DNA of 64,000 nt. Origin: RECM01 sp047921215. GTDB taxonomy: Bacteria; Bacteroidota; Rhodothermia; Balneolales; Cyclonatronaceae. The stretch lies in the NCBI GenBank assembly GCA_047921215.1, contig JBLRWO010000002.1:62001-126000 (forward strand), written 5' to 3'. Positions within the stretch are counted from its first letter, which is position 1, and each line of letters starts with the position of its first letter. The notes under the pieces were generated by a model. It did no database searches, was not told the origin of the DNA, and saw only the letters and a program-made list of their open reading frames with translations. A program made the translations under genes and the position numbers. Positions 16,361 through 26,787 of the stretch are shown here, in pieces.

Positions 16361-17992
16361 TTGAAATTTGAAGAACTGAACCTGAGCCCTGAGGTATTGC
16401 AGGGCATACTCGACATGGGATTCGAAAGTCCCACGAAAATACAGAACGAAGCCATCCCCATTGCCCTTGAAGGGCACGATATTCTCGCCTCATCCCAGAC
16501 CGGATCCGGAAAAACGGCGGCTTTCGCCATTCCCATCCTGCAAAAGCTGATGTCCGGCAAGGGTCAGGGTACGCGCGCGCTCATTCTGGCTCCCACCAGG
16601 GAACTGGCCCAGCAGATCGATGAACATTTCTGGAGTCTCGGCTACCATACTGGTCTCACCAGTGTAACCGTGTACGGCGGGGCCAACTGGAGCGAACAGG
16701 AAAAAGCCCTGAAGGGCGGCGTTGATATTGTGGTCGCCACTCCGGGCCGCCTGCTCGACATGATGAAAATCATCTCGGTCGATTTCAGCAACCTCGAAAT
16801 ACTCGTTCTGGATGAAGCCGACCGCATGCTCGACATGGGATTTATCCCCGATGTGCGCAACATTGTGAACCGCCTGCCCAAAAAACGGCAGACCGTGATG
16901 TTTTCGGCCACACTGACCGGCAAGATCGAATCGCTGGCGAGGGAGATGACCCAAAACCCGAAAAGCATCAGCATTGGCATCGTTAAACCTGCCGCAAAAA
17001 TAAGCCAGTACTATTACGAAGTACCGGAGAGGCTGAAGGTAAACCTCGTACTGCACTTGGCCGATACACTCAAATGGAAATCGGCCGTCATTTTTGCCGC
17101 CACCAAAAGAGGGGTTGACCAGCTCTACCGGGCGCTCAACCAGAAAGGCCTTCAGGTTACCTCCATCCACGGCGACCGGGACCAGAAAGAGCGGGAGGCG
17201 GCCCTGCACAGCTTCCGCACCGGCAAATTCAGCACAATCGTTGCAACTGATGTGATGGCCCGCGGTATTGATGTTGACAACATCACCCACATCATCAATT
17301 TTGACGTACCAAACGACCTCGACGATTACATCCACCGCATTGGCCGGACGGCCCGTGCCGAGGCCAGCGGAGACGCCATCACCTTCGTTTCGCGCCGCGA
17401 CAAAGCCCAGATGGACACGTTCCTCCGGACCCTGAAAAACGACATTACCCGTCTCGATATTCCCGCAGAGGTCGATCCGCAATCCTCCGGTGACAAACAA
17501 AGGGACGATGATAAACCCGGCCGGTCAGACAGCGATTCACGTTCACGGTCAGGCTCAGGTGGCAGAGGGCGCGGTCGTGGCCGCGGACGCGGGCGCTCGG
17601 GCAGAAAGCCGGCCGGCGACGCAGCGACGACCGGCGACGACACCACCGGCGGCACATCCGGCGGCACATCCGCTGATACATGGAAGGGGCGTGGCAACCG
17701 CGATAAAAGGGACAGTGACGACATAAAAGACGACCGGAGCAAAGGCCGTAAATCGGATGACCGTTCCACCAGCGGACGCAGAAGTGGCGGCGGACGTTCG
17801 AAACCGGGCGATAAAAAACTCAGCCCCGATGAACAACGGATCAAAAAGCAGGAAAAGCTTTTCGAGGCGCTCAAGTCGCCCGAAATCAAAGAAAAAAAGC
17901 GCGGATCACGCAGTGATAACGGCACACAAAACAACGATGACAACGATTCCGGAATCTGGGGCAAGCTGAAAAAGAAAATTTTTGGCTCCTGA
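16361..17992 (+). CDS. DEAD-box RNA helicase with long basic RGG/Ser-rich tail
   Basis: ATP-dependent RNA helicase of the RhlE/CsdA type, acting in ribosome assembly or mRNA turnover. From the TTG at 16361 it reads M-K-F-E-E-L-N-L-S, the usual Q-motif lead; a GTG at 16328 is an alternative. Motifs in order: Q motif (PTKIQNEAIP), I (SSQTGSGKT), Ia (PTRELAQQ), II (LDEADRMLDMG), III (FSATL), V (ATDVMARGIDV), VI (HRIGRTARA). After about residue 380 comes a 160-residue low-complexity tail with RGRGRGRGRGRS, Gly/Ser and Lys/Asp clusters, probably for nonspecific RNA binding. Confidence 0.93.
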   Translation: MKFEELNLSPEVLQGILDMGFESPTKIQNEAIPIALEGHDILASSQTGSGKTAAFAIPILQKLMSGKGQGTRALILAPTRELAQQIDEHFWSLGYHTGLTSVTVYGGANWSEQEKALKGGVDIVVATPGRLLDMMKIISVDFSNLEILVLDEADRMLDMGFIPDVRNIVNRLPKKRQTVMFSATLTGKIESLAREMTQNPKSISIGIVKPAAKISQYYYEVPERLKVNLVLHLADTLKWKSAVIFAATKRGVDQLYRALNQKGLQVTSIHGDRDQKEREAALHSFRTGKFSTIVATDVMARGIDVDNITHIINFDVPNDLDDYIHRIGRTARAEASGDAITFVSRRDKAQMDTFLRTLKNDITRLDIPAEVDPQSSGDKQRDDDKPGRSDSDSRSRSGSGGRGRGRGRGRGRSGRKPAGDAATTGDDTTGGTSGGTSADTWKGRGNRDKRDSDDIKDDRSKGRKSDDRSTSGRRSGGGRSKPGDKKLSPDEQRIKKQEKLFEALKSPEIKEKKRGSRSDNGTQNNDDNDSGIWGKLKKKIFGS

Positions 17993-18019
17993 TCATTCAC
18001 TGAAACCGAACGGGATACC

Positions 18020-19255
18020 ATGAATATCTATGCCGTCATCATACTGGCAGCCATTGCCTTTGAATTTCTGCTGGACCTGGTCTCCAACCTGCTGAACCTG
18101 AAATCGCTGGACCAGGAATTGCCGGATGAGTTCAGTGATGTTTACGACCGCCATAAATATGAGAAATCGCAGGAGTACACCCGTGTGCGAACCAGATTCG
18201 GGTTCATAACATCCGCATTCAGCCTGTCACTCGTACTCGCCTTCTGGTTCAGCGGGGGTTTCAATATCTTTGACCAGTACCTTCAAGGGTTTGGATGGAA
18301 TGAAATCTGGACCGGACTGGTCTACATAGGCATCCTCATTGTCGGACGAAGCCTGCTCAGCCTGCCCTTCAGCATTTATTCCACCTTTGTTATCGAAGAG
18401 CGGTTCGGGTTCAACAAAACCACACCGGCCATTTTCATCGCCGACCTGATAAAAAGCCTGGCACTCTCCATTCTGATTGGCGGACCGCTTCTGGCCGGCA
18501 TCCTCGCTATTTTCATCCATGCCGGTGAACTGGCATGGCTCTGGTGCTGGATTGCCGTAACCGTGTTCACCCTCGTTATGCAGTTTGTAGCCCCAACCTG
18601 GATCATGCCACTTTTCAACAAATTCACCCCGCTTGAACAGGGCGAGCTTCGCGACCGTATTATGGAGTATGCCCGTTCGGTCGATTTTCCACTGAAAAAC
18701 CTCTATGTGATGGACGGCTCCAAACGATCGTCAAAGTCAAACGCGTTTTTTACCGGTTTCGGGAAAAACAAACGCATCGCTCTTTTCGATACCCTGATCG
18801 AAAAACACACCGTACCCGAGCTTGTGGCCGTACTGGCACACGAAATCGGCCATTACAAAAAGAAACACATCCTCAAGGGAATGGTGATCAGCATCGTCCA
18901 TACCGGGGTTCTTTTTTACCTGCTCTCCCTCTTTCTGAATTCGGAAGGCCTGTTCAACGCATTTTACATGGAACAGATGTCGGTGCATGCCGCCCTGATA
19001 TTCTTCGGCCTGCTTTTTGCACCGGTCGAAATGGTATTGTCGGTAGTGATGCAGATACTGTCGCGCAAACATGAATACGAGGCCGACCGGTTTGCCGCAG
19101 ATACCACCGGGAAGCCGGAACATATGATCGACGCCCTCAAAAAACTATCGGCCGGCAACCTGAGTAATCTCACGCCACATCCTTTCTACGTTTTCCTGAA
19201 CTATTCACATCCCCCTGTGCTGCAACGGATTAATGCCATCCGAAAAGGCAGCTGA
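18020..19255 (+). CDS. M48 (Ste24/CAAX prenyl protease-like) membrane metallopeptidase
   Basis: A 411-residue integral membrane zinc protease. The catalytic HExxH is in AVLAHEIGHYKKKH (about 275), with the third ligand in the following KHEYEADRFAAD segment (E of EADRFA). Several hydrophobic helices precede and follow. An N-terminal region with DRHKYEKSQEYTR is typical of Ste24-type members, as opposed to HtpX. Likely role is membrane protein quality control. It follows the helicase by 28 bp in the same direction, possibly co-transcribed. Confidence 0.9.
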   Translation: MNIYAVIILAAIAFEFLLDLVSNLLNLKSLDQELPDEFSDVYDRHKYEKSQEYTRVRTRFGFITSAFSLSLVLAFWFSGGFNIFDQYLQGFGWNEIWTGLVYIGILIVGRSLLSLPFSIYSTFVIEERFGFNKTTPAIFIADLIKSLALSILIGGPLLAGILAIFIHAGELAWLWCWIAVTVFTLVMQFVAPTWIMPLFNKFTPLEQGELRDRIMEYARSVDFPLKNLYVMDGSKRSSKSNAFFTGFGKNKRIALFDTLIEKHTVPELVAVLAHEIGHYKKKHILKGMVISIVHTGVLFYLLSLFLNSEGLFNAFYMEQMSVHAALIFFGLLFAPVEMVLSVVMQILSRKHEYEADRFAADTTGKPEHMIDALKKLSAGNLSNLTPHPFYVFLNYSHPPVLQRINAIRKGS

Positions 19256-19466
19256 ATACCCTGAGATACCCGGCTTTCGGGAGTTCCCAAACGTTGATTC
19301 GGCAGTGATACAGTCGGATTGAACAATACATTTAAATATTGTCATGAGGAGGGATGTGAACTAACCTCTAATTTATGTGGTTATACTGGGACTTAACATG
19401 AATTATTTAAATTTACTTGTCGTAGCCGTAAATGGTTACTGAACAAATCAGACGCGTACGGAACAC

Positions 19467-19790
19467 ATGAAAACAAAACTATTCACATCCTGTTTACTGA
19501 ACCTGTTCTTTCTGTTTGCACAACCTGTACACGCCCAGGATGTCGTCCTCGAAAGGGTCTATCCCAATGTCACCAGCATCCGCTTTGGTATACCTGACGG
19601 GGGTGGTGGTGTCAGGCTTGAAGTATTTGATCTGCTGGGGCGGAAAGTGGCCACACTTGTCGATCAGGCACTGCCGGCAGGGTGGCAGACCGTTACTTTC
19701 GATGCCGGAAATCTGAACAGCGGAATTTATATCTACCGGCTGGAAGCCGCGGGTCAGACGATTGTTAGAAAGATGATGCTGGTTAAGTAG
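19467..19790 (+). CDS. Orphan T9SS C-terminal sorting domain with signal peptide
   Basis: Only 107 residues: a Sec signal peptide (1-23, MKTKLFTSCLLN... ending VHA-QD), then almost at once a type A sorting domain (VYPNV, VRLEVFDLLGRKVATLVD, TVTFDAGNLNSGIYIYRLEA, KMMLVK). The usual YPNP-x-N lead-in is shortened to YPNV. No cargo domain is present. It could be the remnant of a deleted secreted protein or a small surface-targeted peptide. Sorting domains of this type direct export by the type IX system and attachment at the outer membrane. Confidence 0.75.
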   Translation: MKTKLFTSCLLNLFFLFAQPVHAQDVVLERVYPNVTSIRFGIPDGGGGVRLEVFDLLGRKVATLVDQALPAGWQTVTFDAGNLNSGIYIYRLEAAGQTIVRKMMLVK

Positions 19791-19819
19791 TAGGGTTTGA
19801 CTTGTATGCGCGCTTTCGA

Positions 19820-19938
19820 CACTCTTCAAGGTCCTGCGCTGCGCCTTTCGACTCCGCTACGCTGCGCTCAGGGCTGCGCTCAGGCTATGCTCCGGACTCT
19901 TGAAGGTGTCCGGCCCGGGATCAGGATCTTGAAGAGTG
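19820..19938. repeat. Inverted-repeat element between convergent genes
   Basis: CACTCTTCAAGGTCCTG (19820-19836) pairs with CAGGATCTTGAAGAGTG (19922-19938), 16 of 17 positions. The inside is GC-rich and rich in TGCGCTCAGG-type words. It lies between the sorting-domain gene and the convergent methyltransferase gene and may also act as a bidirectional terminator. Confidence 0.6.
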
Positions 19939-19956
19939 GCTAATCTACCCGCTATT

Positions 19957-20859
19957 TTACACTGGCCGGGCCAGGTAGGTTATTGAGCTGCAGCGTTCGG
20001 TCTTTGTGAGCGATTTGAGCCATGAGAGGCCGCCAACCGCGATTCCGCGCAGCATATTCCCCTTTTCTCCGCGGTTTTTTTCGGTGAGCATGCTCACGTA
20101 AGGGGCGTCGAGAGGCATGCGCTTCATGGAAGTGAGTTCCAGCTCGTGTTTTTTCAGGACCTTTTTAACAGCATCGGGGCTGAAGTGGTAATGGTGCCTC
20201 GGCACATCATATCCGGCCCAGTCCAGCCCATAAAAACCGGCATCGTAACTCGTGTAATTCGGCAGGGCCAGCACCAGAAGTCCGCCCGGCCGGAGCATGC
20301 TCCTAAGCTTGGCCATATATTGGTTCAGATCATCCACATGCTCGAGCACGTGCCACAGGGTGATCACTTCAAAATGGTCATCCGGGAAGTCAAAAAAATC
20401 CTCAACAGGGTGGATCTCCAGGCCGTATTTCCAGCTGGCCGATTTCCGCGTGGCCTCATCCGGTTCGATCCCCGTCACTTCCCATCCCGATTTTTTCATC
20501 GTGTACAGAAACTCGCCGGTGCCGCAGCCCACATCCAGCAACCGGCCTCCCGGTTGGGCATTTCGGTTAACAAGGCTTCTTTTGGCCCGGAGCGTAAACA
20601 CCCTGGCAGCCTTGTACAACCGGTTGATGAACCCTCTGGAAGAGTTCGAATGGGAGATATAGTCCTGCGACTGGTAGTAAGCATCAATCGCCTCCTTGTC
20701 CGGCCATGGCCAGGTAATGCGCAGCCCGCTCCGGTCGCAGTGCCAGATGCTGAACGCCTCACCGGTTACCAGATGATCACGTGCTTCACCGATTTTCTGC
20801 AGCCCGTTGCTGCCATCGACAGGTGATACCGGGTTATCTTGAATATTTGTTTTGACCAT
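19957..20859 (-). CDS. Class I SAM-dependent methyltransferase
   Basis: About 300 residues from the ATG at 20859 (an earlier ATG at 20895 is possible). The SAM-binding motif I is LLDVGCGTGEFL, with the motif II acid in VTGIEPD and motif III-IV segments EVITLWHVLEHV and LRPGGLLVLALPN. The N-terminal region resembles the zinc-ribbon head of a family of FCB sugar/lipid methyltransferases (YYQSQDYISHSNSS is typical), but most of the usual cysteines are missing. Substrate unknown. Confidence 0.85.
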   Translation of the reverse strand: MVKTNIQDNPVSPVDGSNGLQKIGEARDHLVTGEAFSIWHCDRSGLRITWPWPDKEAIDAYYQSQDYISHSNSSRGFINRLYKAARVFTLRAKRSLVNRNAQPGGRLLDVGCGTGEFLYTMKKSGWEVTGIEPDEATRKSASWKYGLEIHPVEDFFDFPDDHFEVITLWHVLEHVDDLNQYMAKLRSMLRPGGLLVLALPNYTSYDAGFYGLDWAGYDVPRHHYHFSPDAVKKVLKKHELELTSMKRMPLDAPYVSMLTEKNRGEKGNMLRGIAVGGLSWLKSLTKTERCSSITYLARPV

Positions 20860-21615
20860 TTCGGGTAAAATGTACGCATTTTTGGACAAATACATTTCCG
20901 TGAACAGGTGTTGGTCTGAATCGTTATGGCTTTGCAGAATTTAAGGCTGTTCATCCCCTCATGGGTACAGTATTTCCACCCCTTCAATTACTCAATCTTA
21001 AACCGGAAAAATGGGTCAGGGTGACGGTATTATGAAAAGCATTTTTCAGAATAATTCACAAGGCACATCAATCATTAAAACGGCGCATAAGTAAAATTAC
21101 GTAGGATTTTAACGGAATACCCGGGTTAATACCCGGAGCGGGGGCGGTTGGCACACTATATCCGAAGCGGGGTTTCCGGTGGAATGCATGACCATAAAAT
21201 ACCCTGAATGAAGTATAGATTTTTTTAATAAACCACCTGGCAGATTCCGGGGTCAATCCTGAAATGTTCCGGCATCCTTTACTTATACCCAATATTGTTC
21301 TGTGCTTAATAATGCCAGAAACTCCTTTATTTTATTATTTTTAATTACATGAGGCCTTTTATATTAATATAAATACGTTAGGTTTGACTCAATTTTTTCA
21401 TCTCTCATAATTAACAAAACATGCTGTAACGATCCTGACAAATTTAAATAGCCGACTCTGTTACTTGATATTCAGTTCCACTACTTTATATCGAGGAAAA
21501 AAATAAGGGGTATGACTTGATCAAAAGCGCCATAATCTAACCGCAATGTTAGATTATCGGTCTGGTGTCAGTCACTACTCGGGAACATGAAATATCATCA
21601 AAAATCGGAATGATC
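20860..21615. other. 756-bp AT-rich intergenic region
   Basis: No credible gene. Frames of 73-76 codons here lack coding character. A divergent promoter pair is expected, for the methyltransferase and the lipoprotein, but no distinct site stands out. Confidence 0.4.
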
Positions 21616-23139
21616 ATGAAAAAAATCGGCAACACTATACTAATTGTATGTCTGTCATATGCCGTCTTTCTTGGATGTGACAGTTTTAACAACCCTGTGG
21701 GTTCAAACCAGCACGGCGTCATGCAATCCAGTGATGACAACGGAACTTTTGAACCATTAAATGTTACCACGATAAACAACTACAACATCACAAGCACTCA
21801 AGGCATTTATGATGATATTAATGATGTAACCACCTTCTCCTATTCTGTGAATTATGCCGGGAGCGGGCCATCATCCAATAATTTTTATCTCGAAATTCCG
21901 AAGTGTGCAGTTGATCAGCTGATTCCGGAATCCCTTACATCCCCGTCCGGCAACTCGATTGTCTACCCGTATGATGACCCACGTTCCGGTACGACTGGTG
22001 TTCTCTGGAATTCCTCCCTATCGCGAAGAACGTCACATTTCTCCATTTCCTTTAACGGGAATGTGACCAACGGCAAAGTATCGGCAACCGTTATCAGCGG
22101 CAACCGGGGCGCAACCGGTGAAATCGCCGGACCTTGCAAAGGAAACGAGGAAGAGGTTGAAATGTTCGAGGTTTCGGGCTTCGTATTTGTGGATGTGGAT
22201 GCCAATAGTTTCAAGAATAATTATGAAACCGGTATTCCAAATGTGGTTGTTCGCCTTTTCGGAAACGGAGTTGATGATACAATATTCACTGACATTTCAG
22301 GCAGGTACTCATTTACCGTTCCGGCTAACAGCAACGACTATGTTTTATCGATTCCGCGTACTATTGGCGACGTGGAGTTCAATACAAAATTCTATGAATC
22401 ATACGACTTCACCGGTTCTGCCGATAATATAAATCTCGCTGATGAACCTGAAGTAAATGTATCTGTGACAAATGATGGTGCATCCTTTGATTTCCCGTTC
22501 AGTGCCAACACCGACAATCTTATCCTGCAGTTTGAAGAGCAGACGATTTTCACCAATACCAGGGATTTCGATTTCTGGAGATCAATGGTTCGCCATGCCG
22601 CAAACCAGACATCTGGAGATGTTGAGGTACCACAGGAGAAAATCTATGAATACCTTGACAGAATTGAGCGCAATGATTTCTTTACGAAATACCTGGGCAA
22701 TCTGCTGCCGGATGTCCCATTTAAGTTCGTGGGAGAAACAGATGCAGAAAAAGCCGCCTATGCACTTGAGGTCTATTTATTCAATCCCAGCGATCAGAAA
22801 AAAACCCCGCTGCAAATCTTCCTCCGGGAACTTCTGGTTGCCGAGTTGAATATTGTGAGCGGAATATATGGTGTCGCCGGTTTTGAAGTTGACGGGTTAA
22901 ATGCTGAGTGTCAGGGCGGAACGGTCCAACAGGCTGAAAATGGAAAATTCTACTGCAACGCCAATACAGAGGAATTCCATCTGGCCCTTCTTGCCTATGG
23001 CGAAGGTCTGGCTGCTCAATTCATGCAACTTGAAATCCAGAAACTGTCCACAAGTTCAATCAGCAGTATTAGCCTTAGCGACGGAACCCAGGTTTTCTCC
23101 ACCTTCAACCGTACTGGCAGTGGCGGATTGGGATTCTAA
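21616..23139 (+). CDS. Lipoprotein with SdrD B-like domain
   Basis: About 507 residues from the ATG at 21616, giving a lipoprotein signal peptide MKKIGNTILIVCLSYAVFLG-C. After a beta-rich region, residues around 190-260 match an SdrD B/Cna-B-type fold (VSGFVFVDVDANSFKNNYETG, then GIPNVVVRLFG and GRYSFTVP). The C-terminal 250 residues are mainly helical and unassigned. Upstream in-frame codons to 21565 are unlikely to be used. Expected at the outer membrane. It lies 50 bp before the propeller sensor kinase gene, so the two may be co-expressed. Confidence 0.7.
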   Translation: MKKIGNTILIVCLSYAVFLGCDSFNNPVGSNQHGVMQSSDDNGTFEPLNVTTINNYNITSTQGIYDDINDVTTFSYSVNYAGSGPSSNNFYLEIPKCAVDQLIPESLTSPSGNSIVYPYDDPRSGTTGVLWNSSLSRRTSHFSISFNGNVTNGKVSATVISGNRGATGEIAGPCKGNEEEVEMFEVSGFVFVDVDANSFKNNYETGIPNVVVRLFGNGVDDTIFTDISGRYSFTVPANSNDYVLSIPRTIGDVEFNTKFYESYDFTGSADNINLADEPEVNVSVTNDGASFDFPFSANTDNLILQFEEQTIFTNTRDFDFWRSMVRHAANQTSGDVEVPQEKIYEYLDRIERNDFFTKYLGNLLPDVPFKFVGETDAEKAAYALEVYLFNPSDQKKTPLQIFLRELLVAELNIVSGIYGVAGFEVDGLNAECQGGTVQQAENGKFYCNANTEEFHLALLAYGEGLAAQFMQLEIQKLSTSSISSISLSDGTQVFSTFNRTGSGGLGF

Positions 23140-23189
23140 TTTCTGATTAGCTATTATGCCGACTTCGAAACCATTCTATCTTACGGAAT

Positions 23190-26100
23190 ATGATGTGGTA
23201 CCGGCTGATAGCAGTCCTTTTATTTCTCGCTCTGTTCAATGCACGAATGGAAGGCCAGGTCCTTCCATTCGTGCATTTTACCCCCGAAAGCGAACTTAAC
23301 CCGCTTCCATCGGCCGAATCACAGCAGGTGTTTCAGGACGGTCAGGGGTTTATCTGGTTCACCGTCTTTTCGTCGGGACTGGTACAGTACGACGGGCGCA
23401 GAATGGACCTGTTTACCGTAGCCGACGGGCTTAAGGATTTGTCTGTCTGGGGAATCACACAGGATGCGACCGGAAGGCTCTGGGCAGGCTCAAATACCGG
23501 GCTGGTAGTTACCGAAAAGCCCCTTCCGGCCTATGACCTGAATGAATCCATCCGGTTTACACCCCGGATAGCAGGCACTGAACTCACGGGTATGGCGGTA
23601 ACCCGTAACAGAATTACTCCCGACTCAGCCGGTAATGTGTGGGTCGGCATGCCTGATGCCATCATTCTAAAATTTCACATCAATGCCGATCAGATACTTA
23701 CGGTGGATACGCTCCGGCTGGCCCGACCCGAAGATGGTATTATGCCCTCGGTACAGTCGATTATAATCAGGAAAAACGGAACCGTATGGGCCGGACTCAG
23801 CAGCGGGCACCTTGTTTCCATCGACAGTGACGGAATCGTTCTCCGCTGGATTACAACCGGAAGCGAGGTATCAGATCCCGGAATTGAAGCATTGCATGAG
23901 GATCCCGAGGGGGTTCTCTGGGCCGGCCGCAGAAACGGAGAGCTTTTTGTCTTTAACGAACAGTCCGGCAGACCGGAACCCGTTCGACACCGGGTTACAC
24001 CATTATCCGGTATCGTCGATATTACTTCCTCCACAGATGGCAGCCTCTGGGTATCTACATCCGGATCGGGACTTATTCGTGTTAACCGGGCAGAGAAAGA
24101 TCAAATTCGGCATTACAGCAGGGTTAACGGGCTTCTTTCTGATGTCGTTTTCAGCGTTACCGAAGACCGTGAACACAATATATGGATAGCCCAGTCGGGA
24201 GGCGTATCCAGGCTTCCGTATAACTTTGATGCTTTTGAAAATTTCTCGGCCACATCCTATGCAGGAGAACGGCCCGTTCTTCCTTCAGCAAGCGTCGGCA
24301 GTGTTGCGATCTCGCCCGATGCCAGTGATCCCTGTACCGTCTGGGCCGGCACCGGCGGTGGTTTGGCATGTATTAATGAACAGGGTGTATCCGAATATGT
24401 GCGCCAGGAAGACGGCATTTCCATCGATTGGGTGAACGGACTTGGCTATGACCACCTGGGCAGGCTGTGGATCGGCACAATCGGGGGCATTAACAGTATA
24501 ACAACAAGCAGGAATGTCGCCGCTCCGGGTGCTGATACCCAGCGCGATATTGTGCTGTTTGGAGCTAACCGGGTGATCTCAACGTACCCTTCGGAGGGTT
24601 TGGCAGCCGTGATCCGTCTTGATATGCCTGCTGATGCCAGCGGGGAGCTCACACAGCCCTCAATGTGGTTTCCCGGAAGACGCGTTGTTTACGGATTTGT
24701 AAATGAAACATTTTATGCGCTTGACGCTTCAGCCGGTTTGCCAGCCACCATTATGCACGCGGTTGCATTCGACGGCGACGGTCACCTCTGGGTGGGCACC
24801 CGCGACCGGGGCATTTACAGGAGCACCATTCCTGTAACCCCCGCCGTGCTGGATGGCCTTGCCGCCAATACAAGTGGAAATGGCATTTTTGAGCCCTTCT
24901 GGTCGACCGACAACGGAGCCCCGACCAATCAGATCGAAACCCTCTACCGGCTCGACGATACCATGTGGGTGGGCACGCCCAAGGGCCTTCTCGCCCTAAA
25001 TCCTTCAAATGCGGAAACCATCTACCACATCTCCTCAACAAACGGATTTCTGTCAGATAATGCCGCCAGCCTCGATCTTTCACCGGCAACCGGCAATTTG
25101 TGGGTCGGCACCAATATGGGCCTGACCGAGGTCGATCCGCGCAACGGCAGCGTTGTCAGCACGGTAACCCGGCAGGACGGGCTTATTGATAATGAAGTAT
25201 GGTTCTACGGGTCCGTGAAAACTGCTCCTGACGGCACTGTTTACTATGGTACGGCAAAAGGTGTTGCCGTTTACCATCCCCATCTCGATGTCGAAAATAC
25301 CGTGCCCCCACTGCTCAAATTGCGCAACGTGAACCTCACCCGTACCGCCAGCGACCGGAATGAACTGGTGCTGGAGTATGCTGCACTCAGTTTCGGCAAT
25401 GAGCGTCAGGTCAGGTTCATGTCCAGGTTACGTGGGTACGACGATGCATGGTCCGATGAAAAGACCGACGTATCACTGCGCTACACCAACCTGCCCGCTC
25501 TCTTCCTTGACAAAAGGTACACATTCGAGTTGATGGCCGTAAACGAAAGCGGTGTTTGGTCGGAAGAACCGCTAACCTATACCGTGATGATTTCGCCACC
25601 CTGGTGGTTCCAGTGGTGGGCATTCCTGGTTTACCTGATCATACTTTCTGCATTCATATTTACGATAGACAGGATTCAGCGGGTACGCCTCATCAAAAAG
25701 GAACGGGAAGCTGCACGCCTGCGGGAGGCCGAGCTGAGGGCAGAAACCGCGGATGCCCGGTCGAAGGCCGCCGAGGCACAGACCCGCATGCTTGAGATCG
25801 AAAATGAACGGAAAGCCTCTGAGCTGGAAAAGGCCAGAGAACTCGAGAAAGCCTATTACGAACTTAAGGAAGCCCAGGACCAGCTCATCCAGGCCGAAAA
25901 AATGGCATCACTCGGGCGGATGTCGGCTGGAATCGCACATGAAATCAAAAATCCGCTCAACTTCATCAATAACTTTGCGGTCCTCTCCAAAGATCTGGTT
26001 GCCGATCTGAACGAAGCCATCGAAAGCAACGACGGGGAAGAGATCGAATATATTATCAGCAACCTCAAGGCCAACACAGCGAAAATTGAGGAGCATGGGA

Positions 26101-26648
26101 AAAGGGCCGATTCCATCGTGCGTTCCATGATGCAGCATGCAAGGGGCGGCAAGGGCAGCAAGGAACCGGTAAACCTGAACACCCTCGTGTCAGAAAATGT
26201 GAACCTGGCATTCCATGGGAAAAAAGCCCAGATCAACAACTTTAATGCAGAAGTAAAAATGGATCTGGATAAGGCTGTCGGGGAGGTATCCCTGATCCCG
26301 CAGGATGTGGGCCGTGTAATTCTCAATATCATCGGTAACGCGTTTGATGCCGTTTGGGAACACTATCAGAAGAACGGGGATGGATACAAACCCGAAATCG
26401 TGGTATCAACCCAAAAAATTGACGGTTCCCAGGTTGAAATAAAGGTTGCCGACAACGGTCCGGGCATTCCCGAAAACATCCGTGAACGCATTTTCGAACC
26501 CTTCTTCACCACAAAGCCCACCGGCTCCGGTACCGGTCTGGGTCTGAGCCTGAGCTATGATATTATCGCACAAGGCCATGGCGGCACCCTTAAGGTGGAA
26601 AATACGGATCCCGGTGCTGCATTCATTATCCGGCTGCCCCTGAAGTAA
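23190..26648 (+). CDS. Two-component-regulator-propeller sensor histidine kinase
   Basis: A 1152-residue membrane kinase. A signal peptide is followed by about 700 residues of Reg_prop-type propeller repeats (GNVWVGMP, GVLWAGRRNGEL, GRLWIGTIGGINS, GHLWVGTRDRGIYRS, MWVGTPKGLLAL, GNLWVGTNMGLTEVD). Next come a Y_Y_Y-type beta-sandwich (about 710-795), one transmembrane helix (about 803-825), a charged coiled coil, HisKA with GIAHEIKNPLNF (His about 916) and HATPase_c with DNGPGIPE and GTGLGLSL. Unlike many hybrid relatives it has no receiver or AraC domain, so a separate regulator must exist elsewhere. It probably senses a periplasmic ligand. Confidence 0.9.
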   Translation: MMWYRLIAVLLFLALFNARMEGQVLPFVHFTPESELNPLPSAESQQVFQDGQGFIWFTVFSSGLVQYDGRRMDLFTVADGLKDLSVWGITQDATGRLWAGSNTGLVVTEKPLPAYDLNESIRFTPRIAGTELTGMAVTRNRITPDSAGNVWVGMPDAIILKFHINADQILTVDTLRLARPEDGIMPSVQSIIIRKNGTVWAGLSSGHLVSIDSDGIVLRWITTGSEVSDPGIEALHEDPEGVLWAGRRNGELFVFNEQSGRPEPVRHRVTPLSGIVDITSSTDGSLWVSTSGSGLIRVNRAEKDQIRHYSRVNGLLSDVVFSVTEDREHNIWIAQSGGVSRLPYNFDAFENFSATSYAGERPVLPSASVGSVAISPDASDPCTVWAGTGGGLACINEQGVSEYVRQEDGISIDWVNGLGYDHLGRLWIGTIGGINSITTSRNVAAPGADTQRDIVLFGANRVISTYPSEGLAAVIRLDMPADASGELTQPSMWFPGRRVVYGFVNETFYALDASAGLPATIMHAVAFDGDGHLWVGTRDRGIYRSTIPVTPAVLDGLAANTSGNGIFEPFWSTDNGAPTNQIETLYRLDDTMWVGTPKGLLALNPSNAETIYHISSTNGFLSDNAASLDLSPATGNLWVGTNMGLTEVDPRNGSVVSTVTRQDGLIDNEVWFYGSVKTAPDGTVYYGTAKGVAVYHPHLDVENTVPPLLKLRNVNLTRTASDRNELVLEYAALSFGNERQVRFMSRLRGYDDAWSDEKTDVSLRYTNLPALFLDKRYTFELMAVNESGVWSEEPLTYTVMISPPWWFQWWAFLVYLIILSAFIFTIDRIQRVRLIKKEREAARLREAELRAETADARSKAAEAQTRMLEIENERKASELEKARELEKAYYELKEAQDQLIQAEKMASLGRMSAGIAHEIKNPLNFINNFAVLSKDLVADLNEAIESNDGEEIEYIISNLKANTAKIEEHGKRADSIVRSMMQHARGGKGSKEPVNLNTLVSENVNLAFHGKKAQINNFNAEVKMDLDKAVGEVSLIPQDVGRVILNIIGNAFDAVWEHYQKNGDGYKPEIVVSTQKIDGSQVEIKVADNGPGIPENIRERIFEPFFTTKPTGSGTGLGLSLSYDIIAQGHGGTLKVENTDPGAAFIIRLPLK

Positions 26649-26664
26649 GGGCAGCGTATGTGTG

Positions 26665-26719
26665 AACTCTACCCGGCCTCTGTGCCTGCAATGTGCTGAC
26701 ACCATACCCAGGTAGAGTT
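26665..26719. terminator. Possible bidirectional terminator hairpin
   Basis: AACTCTACC (26665-26673) pairs with GGTAGAGTT (26711-26719), with a 37-nt loop, between the convergent kinase and symporter genes. No T-run adjoins it, so termination is a weak guess. Confidence 0.25.
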
Positions 26720-26787
26720 GACCCTTTCCGGATACTGTCCGTTCAGATCACCCGCTGGTACAACTGTTACCCTGATCTGGGGATATC

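Noticed and set aside
21068..21292. 74-codon minus-strand frame in the gap before the SdrD-B lipoprotein
   Set aside because: No start context, no similarity, and composition like the surrounding intergenic DNA.
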